Assembly (NCBI RefSeq): GCF_013408795.1 | Contig: NZ_JACCCC010000001.1 | Coordinates: 1 to 64,000 of the forward strand | Direction of reading: 5' to 3' | Source: Spinactinospora alkalitolerans | GTDB taxonomy: Bacteria > Actinomycetota > Actinomycetes > Streptosporangiales > Streptosporangiaceae | Length of the DNA: 64,000 bases | Shown: piece by piece, positions 1-7,439 of the stretch | Layout of the letters: every line of letters starts with the position of its first letter | How positions within the stretch are numbered: the first letter of the stretch is position 1 | Translations under genes and position numbers: made by a program | The notes under the pieces: model-generated | Seen by the model: only the letters and a program-made list of their open reading frames with translations | What the model was told of the DNA's origin: nothing | Databases searched by the model: none

Positions 1-274
1 TGCACGTCAGGTGGGTGTGGCCGAGGTTGGCCAGCACGTAAACCGATCGGTTTGGGCCCGCCGTGTTCGGGGTTCTTGTGGCGTCTTTTCGGATTGCTCA
101 GGATTTGCCCTCGACAGCGGGACTCGGGCGTTTGTACTGTTCCTGGTGCGGCACACAGGGGCCCATCGCCGAGGTGCGCAGCAGCCCCACCCCCTCCGGG
201 GCGTAGCAGAGCATCCGGCCCCCACAAGACCGCCCCATCCCCGTACCTCTCCTCGGGGGGCGGGGTGGTCTGCG

Positions 275-556
275 TTACGGGCGGTGCGGGCGCTCCAGCA
301 GTGATTGCGCGAGCCGGATCGGCCAGCCGAGGTCGGCCACCACCCAGGTGACGAGGCGGCGGTGCGCGGGCTGCTGCGACAGGCGGACGGCGCCGCGCTC
401 GCGCAGGACGGCGCGCCGGCGGCACTGCGGGCAGCCGCACGGGTCCGCGCCGCGCAGCGCCCGCCGGTAGAACAGCCACATGTAGACGGCGCCGACGAGG
501 ATGTAGGCGGCGGCGCCCGCGAGTACAAGCCACAGGTAGAACACGATCGTCTCCAT
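275..556 (-). CDS. Small single-pass membrane protein with C-rich motif
   Basis: This 93-residue protein starts METIVFYLWLV and has one hydrophobic helix over about residues 4-28, followed by a basic stretch and the cysteine pattern CGCPQCRR near residue 41. The rest is basic and looks cytoplasmic. No family is recognised. Reading could extend upstream to 709, but this ATG is preferred because the upstream part is Pro/Arg-rich and lies across a strong hairpin. It sits downstream of minus-strand accessory genes and may be a separate unit because the hairpin at 581-615 lies just before it. The function is unknown. Confidence 0.5.
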   Translation of the reverse strand: METIVFYLWLVLAGAAAYILVGAVYMWLFYRRALRGADPCGCPQCRRRAVLRERGAVRLSQQPAHRRLVTWVVADLGWPIRLAQSLLERPHRP

Positions 557-580
557 CGGAGATGGGCGTGTAGAAGAAGT

Positions 581-615
581 GCGGCCCGGCCCCTGAGAGG
601 AGAGGGCCGGGCCGC
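581..615 (-). terminator. Strong GC hairpin upstream of the small membrane protein
   Basis: GCGGCCCGGCCC (581-592) pairs perfectly with GGGCCGGGCCGC (604-615) around an 11-base loop. It sits 25-59 bases upstream of the start at 556. It could terminate transcription coming from 815-1228 or act as an attenuator for the membrane-protein gene. No T-run is evident on the minus strand. Confidence 0.5.
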
Positions 616-814
616 TGGGGATGCGCGCTCCCTGGAGAGGCGGTAGGGAGCACGCTGGGGAGGGTGGCCGTGGGCGCCCCCGATCACCTCCGTCCACGGC
701 CACCAACACTGCGCCAGGGGGGCTGGGGGTAGGGGTCCCCGGCGCGGCGGGTCTTCAGGGAACAGGCACCCGGCGGGGCACCTGCTCGCCGCGCGGCCGC
801 GGTCGGCGGGACCG

Positions 815-1004
815 TCACCCCAGCAGCAGCGTCAGGGCGTCGATGCTGTCGCGCTCGTGCAGTCCGTCGCCATCGGTCGCGTACCAGCGACCGGAGTGCT
901 CGCCGTACCAGACGATCACGTCCGGGTGCTGGGCCTGGAGCCGCGCGGCGGCGGCGTGGGCGTCGGCGTGCTCAGGGGTGCGTCCGCCACCTGGCGGTGG
1001 TCAC
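815..1004 (-). pseudogene. Small gene with apparent +1 frameshift
   Basis: A GTG at 1004 overlaps the stop of the upstream gene (GTGA overlap) and reads VTTARWRTHP before a TGA. Moving one base forward at the run ACCCCTGA restores a smooth reading frame of about 50 codons. It continues EHADAHAAARLQAQHPDV and then VWYGEHSGRWYATDGDG to a stop at 815. The composition of this second part, with Trp/Tyr-rich and acidic stretches, looks like real coding sequence. The simplest reading is a one-base insertion that broke a roughly 62-residue protein. A programmed +1 shift at CCC-TGA is a less likely alternative. Confidence 0.4.
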
Positions 1005-1228
1005 TGCGGCACCTCCGGGCCCTGCTGCTCTTCGCGGTAGGTCCACATGAGCGTGCGGGCGGTGCGGATCGCGGTCTCAGCCGCGGCCAGCCACTCCTCC
1101 TGCCGGTCGTGGTCGTCGGCCCCAGGCCACAGCTCCACGGTCATCCCCGTGCCGAGGATGATGGTGATCTCGCGGGGCCGGGTGTCGGTGATGTCCACCT
1201 CGCGCGGGTCCGGGTGGATGAGCGTCAA
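1001..1228 (-). CDS. Small conserved-looking hypothetical protein
   Basis: About 75 residues are read from a TTG at 1228, containing PREITIILGTGMTVELWPG, an acidic Trp-containing middle and the ending EEQQGPEVPQ. The start is uncertain: no clear ribosome binding site precedes the TTG, and the frame stays open far upstream across other genes. It is divergent from the DUF397 gene, with about 48 bases between them, and its stop overlaps the GTG of the next small gene, which suggests translational coupling. No family is recognised. Confidence 0.45.
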   Translation of the reverse strand: MTLIHPDPREVDITDTRPREITIILGTGMTVELWPGADDHDRQEEWLAAAETAIRTARTLMWTYREEQQGPEVPQ

Positions 1229-1276
1229 TCTGGTGGTATCGCAGGGCTGCTCGACAACATGCAGTAGAAGGACACC

Positions 1277-1483
1277 ATGACATCGCCCAACATTTCCCAT
1301 CACCTCACCTTCCGCAAGAGCTCCTACTCCAGCTCCCGTGGCCAGAACTGTGTCGAGGTGGCCGACACCTCGGCGGGATCGGCGATGCGGGACTCCCAGC
1401 ACCCGGAGAACGGTCACCTGTTCTTCACACCGGCCGAGTGGTCCGCGTTCATCAACGCGGCCCGCGGAGGCGACTTCCAGTAG
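1277..1483 (+). CDS. DUF397 domain protein
   Basis: This 68-residue protein shows the two DUF397 hallmarks: FRKSSYSSSRGQNCVEVA near the N-terminus and MRDSQHPENGHLFFTPAEW further on. These are typical of the small actinobacterial proteins usually paired with an XRE-type regulator, where some act with WhiJ-like regulators in development. An AGAAGGA ribosome binding site precedes the ATG. No XRE partner is visible beside it here, which is unusual, so it may be an orphan. A hairpin follows at 1499-1520. Confidence 0.8.
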   Translation: MTSPNISHHLTFRKSSYSSSRGQNCVEVADTSAGSAMRDSQHPENGHLFFTPAEWSAFINAARGGDFQ

Positions 1484-1498
1484 CCCAGGCAGCAAGAA

Positions 1499-1520
1499 GG
1501 CCCTCGGTATCGCCGGGGGC
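1499..1520 (+). terminator. Hairpin after the DUF397 gene
   Basis: GGCCCTCGG pairs with CCGGGGGCC around the loop TATCG, starting 16 bases after the DUF397 stop. It has nine base pairs including one T-G and no long T-run, so it is a probable weak terminator. Confidence 0.5.
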
Positions 1521-1527
1521 CTCTCGC

Positions 1528-1545
1528 ATGCATTACCCAATGCAT
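1528..1545. repeat. Perfect inverted repeat ATGCATT-ACCC-AATGCAT
   Basis: A perfect 7-bp inverted repeat with a 4-base spacer lies between two convergent genes, just after the hairpin at 1499-1520. It is noticeably AT-rich for this genome. It may be part of a terminator or a protein binding site; the position between convergent genes favours the former. Confidence 0.4.
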
Positions 1546-1595
1546 TTCCCGCACCAATGGGAGCGCTGGCGACGGGGCATCGGCCATACCGGGCC

Positions 1596-1922
1596 CTACC
1601 CGGTGATCTCCACGCCCTCCATGGTCCAGGTGTCGCCCTGGTCGCTGGTGGAGATCGTGCACACGTAGTCGGTGGCGGTGCCGTCGACGTCGACCGACCC
1701 GGCGATCTCGTAGGTCCGAGGCGACTCCGCGGAGGTGACCTCCACGTCCGGCGAGTCGTCGAACTGGGCGGACTCGCCGAGGTCCAGCTCCTCGCGGACC
1801 GAATCCTCGCACATAACGCCGGCGGCTGTGGCGTCGTCTTCGGCGGTGCGTTCGCCACCGCATGCGGAGGCGAGCAGCAGCAGGGGAAGGGCGGCCAGGG
1901 CGGAGACGGTGCGATGCTTCAT
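1596..1922 (-). CDS. Secreted lipoprotein of unknown function
   Basis: This 108-residue protein has a classical lipoprotein signal: a short basic N-terminus, a hydrophobic core (ALAALPLLLL) and the lipobox LASAC with the acylated cysteine at about residue 21. The mature part is acidic, has two further cysteines (about residues 38 and 88), and ends in TWTMEGVEITG. It probably folds as a small extracytoplasmic domain. The size and style resemble actinobacterial DUF4333-like lipoproteins, but I cannot confirm the family. Confidence 0.75.
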   Translation of the reverse strand: MKHRTVSALAALPLLLLASACGGERTAEDDATAAGVMCEDSVREELDLGESAQFDDSPDVEVTSAESPRTYEIAGSVDVDGTATDYVCTISTSDQGDTWTMEGVEITG

Positions 1923-1978
1923 GGGTGCTCCGGTCGGTGGGGATTGATCGGGATGCTAGCCTGCGGCGGCCGCGCCGA

Positions 1979-3454
1979 CTAGGAAACCGACTCAACCGGC
2001 AGGGCCGGGGTGGCGAGTTCGATGCCAATGGCCACCACACCGAGCGCCTCGCGTTCGGGCGGGTAGATTTCACGGATGTTGCGGAGCTGGTCCTCCCGGG
2101 TCGCGGTCGGGTTGACCGAGGAGAGCGGCTCGTGGTCGAACATCTCCTCGAAGTCGGTGTAGCGGGCGATCCGGGTGATGCGGGTCAGGACCTCCTCGTC
2201 GCGGCACCGGAACCGCAGCAGGTCCCCGACCTTGAGCCGCTGGCGGCTGCTGTCGTTGACCCGGATCTCCGTGGTCTTGGTCCCGGCCTTGATCAGGTCG
2301 AAGTACCGCTTGTAGATGCCCATCTCATGGGCGCGGGGCCGCTGTTCGAGGTCGGCGGGTCGGTTGGTCATGAGGCGTCCGAGTTCCTTGACGGTGAAGC
2401 TGCGGAAGAAGTGTTTCGGATCGGTCAACAGCTCGCCGACGAGCCACAGGAGCACGTCGACGTAGTGGTCGGTGCCGCCCGGCCACGTGGTGGTGTCGAG
2501 CATCCAGGGTTCCACGTCGGCGGGCAGCGCGCCCTTGCCGCGCTCGCGCAGCAGCGACTTGGACAGCTTCGCCCCGGTGTGGGCGAGCACCTGCGGGGTG
2601 AAGATCCTCAGCGGCATCTGGTGGCCGGGCGTGCCGATGACGCCGAGCGCGCCGTCGACGAGCTGGCAGCCGAACGCCCAGTCGCCGCCTTTGAGCATCA
2701 CGTGCATGGTCTCGGTGTCGCGGCCCAGAAGCCGTTCCTTGACGAGGTTGCGGTACAGGGTCGCCAGGTCGAGGTAGGCGTCGGTCTCCGGGTCGACGTC
2801 GACCTCGTAGGCGCCGTGGTCGAAGCACCGGGCGGTGAACCGGGCCCCCTCCTCGCCCAAGCCCACCAGCTTGGTGCGTTCGGCGCGCTTCTCCGCCCAC
2901 CCGCACTCGGGGCAGGGGAGCCGGGTGTGGACCACACCGTGGGAGGGAGCCATCCACCAGCGGATCTCCTCCAGGCGCTCCAGGGTACGCAGGAACTCCG
3001 CGCGGAAGCCCGGGGCGGCCTGCTGGTCGGTGTAGGTCTCCAGCGTGTAGTCGGTGCTGGCGGCCTCCGACAGGGAATCGAAGAAGGCCCGGTAGTAGGT
3101 GCCGATCAGGTCGCCGATCCCGGCCTTACCGAGCGCGTGGAAGTAGGTCTGCTGGTAGGCGTGGTGGGTCTCGGGGTCCAGGACCACGTCGTGCGGCGCG
3201 TTGTCGAGGGCGCCGAATCGGACCGAGGTCTCCACGGAGAACTCGCGGCGGGCGACCTGGGCGAGCAGGAACGCGGTCGTCTGCACCAGGTTGGTGCCCA
3301 AGTGCGGGGCGCCGTTGATCTGGGTGCCGACCACGAACTCGATCCGCTTGGGTCGGGTGGCCTGGATGCGGGGGCGCAGGATGTCGACCGAGCGCAGCAG
3401 GGCGTTGGCCAGGACGCTGTTGGGCGAGATCAGCAGGGGGGTGGATGCCGACAC
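1979..3454 (-). CDS. Class I aminoacyl-tRNA synthetase-like protein fused to ASCH domain
   Basis: A 491-residue protein in two parts. The N-terminal ~360 residues look like a class I tRNA ligase catalytic core. A HIGH-type signature appears as GAPHLGT near residue 50 and a KMSKS-type signature as AKLSKSLL near residue 295. A putative zinc knuckle CPEC...C.DH lies near residues 185-220. The C-terminal ~110 residues match an ASCH/PUA-like domain: YFDLIKAGTKTTEIRVND, then VGDLLRF. No anticodon-binding domain is evident, so it is probably not a housekeeping synthetase; it may charge or modify a small molecule, an RNA or a nucleotide. The GTG start has GAGGTGA upstream and lies 4 bases after the kinase-like gene. 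It is the third gene of a tight operon. Confidence 0.8.
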   Translation of the reverse strand: MSASTPLLISPNSVLANALLRSVDILRPRIQATRPKRIEFVVGTQINGAPHLGTNLVQTTAFLLAQVARREFSVETSVRFGALDNAPHDVVLDPETHHAYQQTYFHALGKAGIGDLIGTYYRAFFDSLSEAASTDYTLETYTDQQAAPGFRAEFLRTLERLEEIRWWMAPSHGVVHTRLPCPECGWAEKRAERTKLVGLGEEGARFTARCFDHGAYEVDVDPETDAYLDLATLYRNLVKERLLGRDTETMHVMLKGGDWAFGCQLVDGALGVIGTPGHQMPLRIFTPQVLAHTGAKLSKSLLRERGKGALPADVEPWMLDTTTWPGGTDHYVDVLLWLVGELLTDPKHFFRSFTVKELGRLMTNRPADLEQRPRAHEMGIYKRYFDLIKAGTKTTEIRVNDSSRQRLKVGDLLRFRCRDEEVLTRITRIARYTDFEEMFDHEPLSSVNPTATREDQLRNIREIYPPEREALGVVAIGIELATPALPVESVS

Positions 3455-3458
3455 GGTG

Positions 3459-4064
3459 TCACCTCTTGGGCTTGGGTATGCGCAGGTTGTTCAGGATGAA
3501 GTCGAGGCGGTTCGAGGCGGAGTTGGCGGGGACGAACACGGGGTCGTACCCGGCGTCGTAGTAGCCCTGGACGATCAGCTCGTGCACGCGGCGGATCTCG
3601 CGGTCCTTGGCCCACACGATGTCGTCGGGGTCCTCGAAGGTGTCGAGTGGATCGAGGACGAACACCGCGTCGTAGCGGTAGACGCGGTTGGCCTCTTCGA
3701 GCTGGGGTGTGGGGGACAGGCCGAAGAACCGCTCCCAGCCGTAGGAGTCGGGGATGCCCCGGTTGTAGAAGCGGATGCCGGACTTCTGGGCCTCGAACTC
3801 GGCGACGAACGCCTCCAGCACCTCGGCGGAGTATTCGCGCCGGTCCTCGGCGCGCAGGTGGCGTCCCAGCCGCTCGCGGTGCTTGCGGTAGATGGCCCGG
3901 CCCGGCTCGGACTCCATGCAGGGGATGCCGGCGCCGAGGATTTCGGCGATCACGTCGTCCTTGCCCGCTGACGGGCCGCCGGTGATCACGTAGCGGCGCG
4001 GGTCCTCCTCTGCCGCCTTGGCGATGGCGGCGGCGAGCGGGTCGGTGTTTGCAGGTGTGGTCAT
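3459..4064 (-). CDS. P-loop NTPase, AAA_28/NadR-like kinase fold
   Basis: This 201-residue protein has an early P-loop, ITGGPSAGKDDV (about residues 23-34). It is followed by a kinase-like layout with FYNRGIPDSYGWERFF at about residues 93-108 and YDAVFVLDPLDTFEDPDD as the Walker B-like strand. The charged stretch ending in VHELIVQGYYDAGYDPVFVP resembles AAA_28 ATPases. The residue after the P-loop lysine is Asp rather than Ser/Thr, as in some nucleotide kinases. The ATG overlaps the upstream stop by one base (TGATG), so translation is coupled. It probably phosphorylates a nucleotide-like or sugar substrate; this is inference. Confidence 0.75.
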   Translation of the reverse strand: MTTPANTDPLAAAIAKAAEEDPRRYVITGGPSAGKDDVIAEILGAGIPCMESEPGRAIYRKHRERLGRHLRAEDRREYSAEVLEAFVAEFEAQKSGIRFYNRGIPDSYGWERFFGLSPTPQLEEANRVYRYDAVFVLDPLDTFEDPDDIVWAKDREIRRVHELIVQGYYDAGYDPVFVPANSASNRLDFILNNLRIPKPKR

Positions 4065-4972
4065 CAGTGGTCCTTGTTCTCGTTGCGGTGGTCCAGCCAC
4101 GGGCGGGACCAGGTGTTGCCCAACTCGACTTCGGCGCGCATGACGGCGACGAACGCGGCCCGGTCGGGGTGGTCGGCCCCGGCGCGGGTGAGCTTGGTGA
4201 TGTGCTCGTCCTTCAGGGGAGGCACCCATCCGGCCAGGGCCACCACATCATCGACGGAGAGGTCCCCCAGTGCTCCGAAGGAGCCGGGCGGGTAAGAGCC
4301 GCGGTAGCGTTCGGCTTCGGCCCTGAGCAGCCCGTAGCGCCACGCCGCGGTGACGGCCTGGCGGCTGATCTCTTGGAAGCCTTCGCCCATGCTCGCCATC
4401 CGGTCCAGGGCCAGCAGCTCGGAGCGCAGCGCATAGATCGCCGCCCACACTCGGGCGAGCTGCTCTTCGTGCTCGGTCAGCTCCCAGGCGAAGACGTCAC
4501 GGGGAAGCTGCGGCGGAGCGCCTGCGGGAGTGAGCCGGGGTGCCGCCACGCGGGTGGTGCCGAACTGCTCCGCGTCCTGCTGGAGCATCCACGCCAGCCG
4601 GTCGACGAGTCGGGGCTCGACACGCTTGCGGAAGTGGTGCACCTCGTGGCCGGCGGCCGCGGCAGCGGCGGCGCGGCGGGCAGTGAGGGTGGTGCCCGGT
4701 CTCCCCGGAGGAAGACCGAACAGGGCCCGCGCGGCTTCGGCGTATCGGGCGTCGTCGAAGCGGGCGAGGGCCGCCCGCAGCACGCCGTCCAGGGCGGTGG
4801 CGAGAGAGGCGGGGTCGGCAGGGTCAGCGGCCCGGACGATGACCCCGCGCAGATCGAGGAGCCGGGGCTCGACATGGTCGGGAACGACGGGCAGGCCCTT
4901 GCGTAGCAGGGGGAGGAGGCCCGAGACGATCGTCTCGTCCACCCCGTCGGGGGGTCGGTCGGTGTCGTTCAT
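4064..4972 (-). CDS. Hypothetical protein, first gene of synthetase-like/ASCH operon
   Basis: This 302-residue, mostly helical protein starts at MNDTDRPPDG. It has no transmembrane segment or recognised motif. Alanine/arginine-rich helices ([20 protein letters not shown] at about residues 123-142) are followed by WELTEHEEQLARVWAAIYAL near residue 186 and a C-terminal half ending near WSRPWLDHRNENKDH. An upstream in-frame start at 5038 is less likely because it would run through the repeated TGCCCAG elements. It leads a three-gene operon with a kinase-like ATPase and the synthetase-ASCH fusion. The family is not recognised; a sensor or substrate-binding subunit is possible but unsupported. Confidence 0.65.
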   Translation of the reverse strand: MNDTDRPPDGVDETIVSGLLPLLRKGLPVVPDHVEPRLLDLRGVIVRAADPADPASLATALDGVLRAALARFDDARYAEAARALFGLPPGRPGTTLTARRAAAAAAAGHEVHHFRKRVEPRLVDRLAWMLQQDAEQFGTTRVAAPRLTPAGAPPQLPRDVFAWELTEHEEQLARVWAAIYALRSELLALDRMASMGEGFQEISRQAVTAAWRYGLLRAEAERYRGSYPPGSFGALGDLSVDDVVALAGWVPPLKDEHITKLTRAGADHPDRAAFVAVMRAEVELGNTWSRPWLDHRNENKDH

Positions 4973-4990
4973 GGAACGAGTCAAACACGA

Positions 4991-5032
4991 TGCCCAGAAA
5001 ATGCCCAGTGTCTTTGCCCAGAGAATGCCCAG
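4991..5032. promoter_or_regulatory. Four phased TGCCCAG repeats (candidate operator)
   Basis: TGCCCAG occurs four times in 42 bases at 4991, 5002, 5015 and 5026, with spacings of 11, 13 and 11 bases, close to one helical turn. They form two near-identical 20-base blocks. They sit 19-60 bases upstream of the first gene of the synthetase-like operon, where a promoter or operator is expected. A regulator binding several copies on one DNA face is the natural reading, but the regulator is not identified here. Confidence 0.55.
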
Positions 5033-5082
5033 TGACATGATGCGGCCAAGGAGCCGGCACGGCGGCTGATCGGATCATCGAG

Positions 5083-5233
5083 TCGCACCCCACGCACGTG
5101 GGGATGAACCGGCCGAATAGCAGAGCCGAACTCCGCCCCCGCGCCGCACTCCACGCACGTGGGGATGAACCGGCATCTCGGGAGTAGCCGAGTCCCTCCA
5201 TCCGCCGACCCCCACGCATGTGGGGATGTTTGG
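5083..5233 (+). CRISPR. Orphan type I-E CRISPR mini-array (3 repeats, 2 spacers)
   Basis: Three copies of a 29-base repeat with core CCCACGCACGTGGGGATG, the classical actinobacterial type I-E repeat, occur at about 5083-5111, 5144-5172 and 5205-5233. The period is exactly 61 bases, giving two 32-base spacers. The first copy is closest to the consensus and the second differs by a few bases. The third is degenerate (GCATGTGG, then ATGTTTGG instead of ATGAACCG), as expected for the trailer end. No cas gene is present anywhere in the window. It is probably a relic or satellite array; the leader would be to the left. Confidence 0.8.
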
Positions 5234-5254
5234 TGGGCGGGCGATGTGGTGTGG

Positions 5255-5761
5255 TCAGGCTCCGACGGTTCCGTCGATGCCCTCTCGTAGGAAGTCGGCG
5301 TGGCCGTTGTGGCGGGCGTACTCGTGGATCAGGTGCAGCATCACCAGCCGCAGCGACACGTCCTCACCCCATTTGGGCTGGTGGCCGGCCACGTCGAGGG
5401 ACTCCGCCCCCTGCTCGATCCGGCGCGCGTGCACGACCTCCCTCTGCCAGGCGTCGAACGCCTCCGACCGCGTGGCCGCATTCGCGTCGTAGGCCACTTG
5501 GAAGTCGCCCTCCTGCGACCACACGAGCGGGACGTCCTCCCCGTTGATCACCCGGCGGAACCACGTGCGTTCCACCTCGGCCATGTGCCGCACCAGGCCG
5601 AGCAGCGAGAGCGTCGAAGGCGGCATCGACCGGCGGCGCAGGTCCTCGTCGGAGAGGCCGTCGCACTTCATGGCGAGCGTCGCGCGGTGGTAGTCGAGGA
5701 AGGCGCGCAGCATCTCGCGCTCGCCCGCGGTCAGAGGCGGGCCGATTCGTTCGGTGGGCAC
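5255..5761 (-). CDS. DinB/DUF664-like protein
   Basis: This 168-residue protein matches the DinB-like four-helix fold used by mycothiol- or bacillithiol-dependent enzymes in the DUF664 group. Putative metal ligands are the His of LVRHMAEVERTWF (about residue 58) and the paired histidines in LHLIHEYARHNGHADFLREG near the C-terminus. A GTG start at 5761 is chosen because GAAGGGA lies seven bases upstream and the protein then begins PTERIGPPLT, usual for the family. It is probably a cytoplasmic thiol-dependent transferase or hydrolase; the substrate is unknown. Confidence 0.8.
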   Translation of the reverse strand: MPTERIGPPLTAGEREMLRAFLDYHRATLAMKCDGLSDEDLRRRSMPPSTLSLLGLVRHMAEVERTWFRRVINGEDVPLVWSQEGDFQVAYDANAATRSEAFDAWQREVVHARRIEQGAESLDVAGHQPKWGEDVSLRLVMLHLIHEYARHNGHADFLREGIDGTVGA

Positions 5762-5995
5762 TGCTGATTCCCTTCGACGGCGACGCGCGGCCCTGAATCC
5801 GCTTCCCTGCAGCGGGTCGCACACTCCATGGACGGCCGCGACGCCGGCTGAGGGTATCGGGTGACCGCGCATCCTGTGGCGTGGACCTGCCGGGTGCGGG
5901 CACACCGGGTGATCGTGCGGACTCGGCGGCTACCGTCGTTCCTTCTCCGTTCCGCAGGCGCGGTTGGCCGTCGTGGCGTCGGGTAGGTCCGGCTC

Positions 5996-6202
5996 GTGTT
6001 CTGGCGTGAGACCAACCGGAGCGTGCTGCGCGCGTGGTGGCGGGCCGTGCTCATCGGCCTCGTGGCGGGTGTCGTGATCGGCGCCGCGGCGCTGCTGGTC
6101 GTGGACCGGTGGCAGGACGCGGGCCAGGCGGGCCTCGTCGGGGCCGTCGTGGCATTCTTCGTCCGGTTCCTGGCCAAGCCGGTGGACGAGCGGCGCGAAT
6201 AG
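5996..6202 (+). CDS. Small membrane protein
   Basis: A 68-residue reading from GTG with two closely spaced hydrophobic segments: LIGLVAGVVIGAAALLVV at about residues 19-36 and LVGAVVAFFVRFLA near residues 47-60. It has a basic N-terminus and a charged C-terminus, KPVDERRE. It looks like a small two-helix membrane protein. No ribosome binding site is obvious and no family is recognised, so it may not be real. Confidence 0.4.
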   Translation: MFWRETNRSVLRAWWRAVLIGLVAGVVIGAAALLVVDRWQDAGQAGLVGAVVAFFVRFLAKPVDERRE

Positions 6203-6424
6203 CGGTGGCCGGGTCCGATCTCCGCGGACGGCGGCGTCCCCCCCGCCGGTCATCGCGTGCTCCTCAGGGAGTGGAGACGCCGACGAGCATGACGGTCCTC
6301 CCGCCTCGCGGGCGGATTCCGCCGACTCCGGACGCGCGTGGCGCCGTTCGGTTGACCGGGGTTCCGGTCCTGGCCAGATGTCTCCCGATTGCGGACACAA
6401 TCTCCGACAGGGGGCTAGCGTCCC

Positions 6425-7270
6425 ATGCACGCCGCCGCGCTGGTTCTGCCCGCCGGTGCGGCGCTGGCCGACGGCGCCCCGTCCGCCACCGCGACCCCCG
6501 CCGACTGCGGCGGCGTCGAGCTGGCGTTCACCAACCCGACCGACTGGGCGTGGACGTTCGACTACCGGGTCGACGGCGAGGAGCCCTCGGCGCCGGTCGA
6601 GCCGGAGCTCGACGGGCTCACCATCGAGGAGGGGCCGCTGGCCGGACAGCCGTTCGGGCCGCTGTACCAGACGGTTGACGTGCCCGCCGGCGGCTCGGAG
6701 ACGGTGCCGGTGGAGTTCGAGGACGGCTCGGGCGGGCACACGGTGGAGTACCGACTCGTCCGGGGCCCGGAGCAGCACATGTTCCTGGACTGGCAGTCGG
6801 TGACCGTGTCGGCGTGCGAGGCGGAGGAGGAGCCGCCGGGCGACGGCGACGACGGCCAGGACGGGGAGCAGCCCGGCGGCGGCGATGGTGGTGGCGATGG
6901 CGACTTCCAGGACTTGGACTGCTCCGACTTCGCCACGCAGGAGGAGGCGCAGGCCGTGCTGGAGCAGGACGCCTCGGACCCGCACGACCTCGACCGCGAC
7001 GGTGACGGCGTCGCCTGCGAGACCCTGCCCGGCGGCGGTACCGGTGACGGTGACGGTGACGGCGACTCGGACGGCGACGGCGACGACAAGCCGACCCCGG
7101 CCGACGGTGGTCAGGACGACGGTGACACCGACGCGGCCGGCGGTTCGCTGCCGGTGACCGGTGCCGCGCTGGGCGGCCTGGTGACCGCGGCCGCGGTGGC
7201 GGTCGGCGGCGGCGGCGCCGCGATGTACTTCTCGCGCAGGCGCAAGGCCGCCGCAGGCTCGGACGAGTAG
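6425..7270 (+). CDS. Sortase-anchored surface protein with Excalibur domain
   Basis: This 281-residue exported protein has a short signal peptide ending near ALA (about residue 16). A beta-rich domain covers about residues 22-130. A Gly/Asp-rich linker follows, then an Excalibur calcium-binding motif around [12 protein letters not shown] (about residues 184-199), preceded by LDCSDF. The C-terminus is a sorting signal: LPVTG, a hydrophobic stretch, then SRRRKAA. An in-frame TAG lies two codons upstream, so this ATG is the first possible start. The LPVTG tail closely resembles that of the chaplin-like protein at 54072-55163, so both probably use the same sortase. The ligand is unknown. Confidence 0.8.
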   Translation: MHAAALVLPAGAALADGAPSATATPADCGGVELAFTNPTDWAWTFDYRVDGEEPSAPVEPELDGLTIEEGPLAGQPFGPLYQTVDVPAGGSETVPVEFEDGSGGHTVEYRLVRGPEQHMFLDWQSVTVSACEAEEEPPGDGDDGQDGEQPGGGDGGGDGDFQDLDCSDFATQEEAQAVLEQDASDPHDLDRDGDGVACETLPGGGTGDGDGDGDSDGDGDDKPTPADGGQDDGDTDAAGGSLPVTGAALGGLVTAAAVAVGGGGAAMYFSRRRKAAAGSDE

Positions 7271-7287
7271 CCCTCGGGCACGCACGA

Positions 7288-7325
7288 CGCCGCCCCGCAC
7301 CTGGGACTTCGGGTGCGGGGCGGCG
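7288..7325 (+). terminator. Terminator after the Excalibur LPVTG protein
   Basis: A perfect 14-bp stem, CGCCGCCCCGCACC (7288-7301) with GGTGCGGGGCGGCG (7312-7325), lies 18 bases after the stop. It is followed by a CTCTCG run rather than Ts. Confidence 0.7.
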
Positions 7326-7439
7326 CTCTCGCGCGTGTGGGGGCGCATCCGGCCACCGCACACGCGGCGGCGGGGACCACCGGGACCGCGGTCCGCGCGT
7401 CGCCGTCCACAGGGTGTGGGCGGAGTCGCCGGAGAGCGG

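Noticed and set aside
7-687. Long Arg/Pro/Ser-rich open frame on the minus strand
   Set aside because: It overlaps the better-supported small membrane protein in another frame and has the composition of a GC-rich shadow frame with no family match.
1862-3499. Long plus-strand frame opposite the synthetase-like gene
   Set aside because: It is antisense to a gene with clear class I ligase and ASCH motifs, and its sequence is repetitive Gly/Val/Asp-rich, typical of a mirror frame.
1-5250. Integrative element carrying the synthetase-like operon
   Set aside because: The content looks accessory, but no integrase, excisionase, attachment-site repeats or tRNA target is visible in the window, so an element boundary cannot be claimed.
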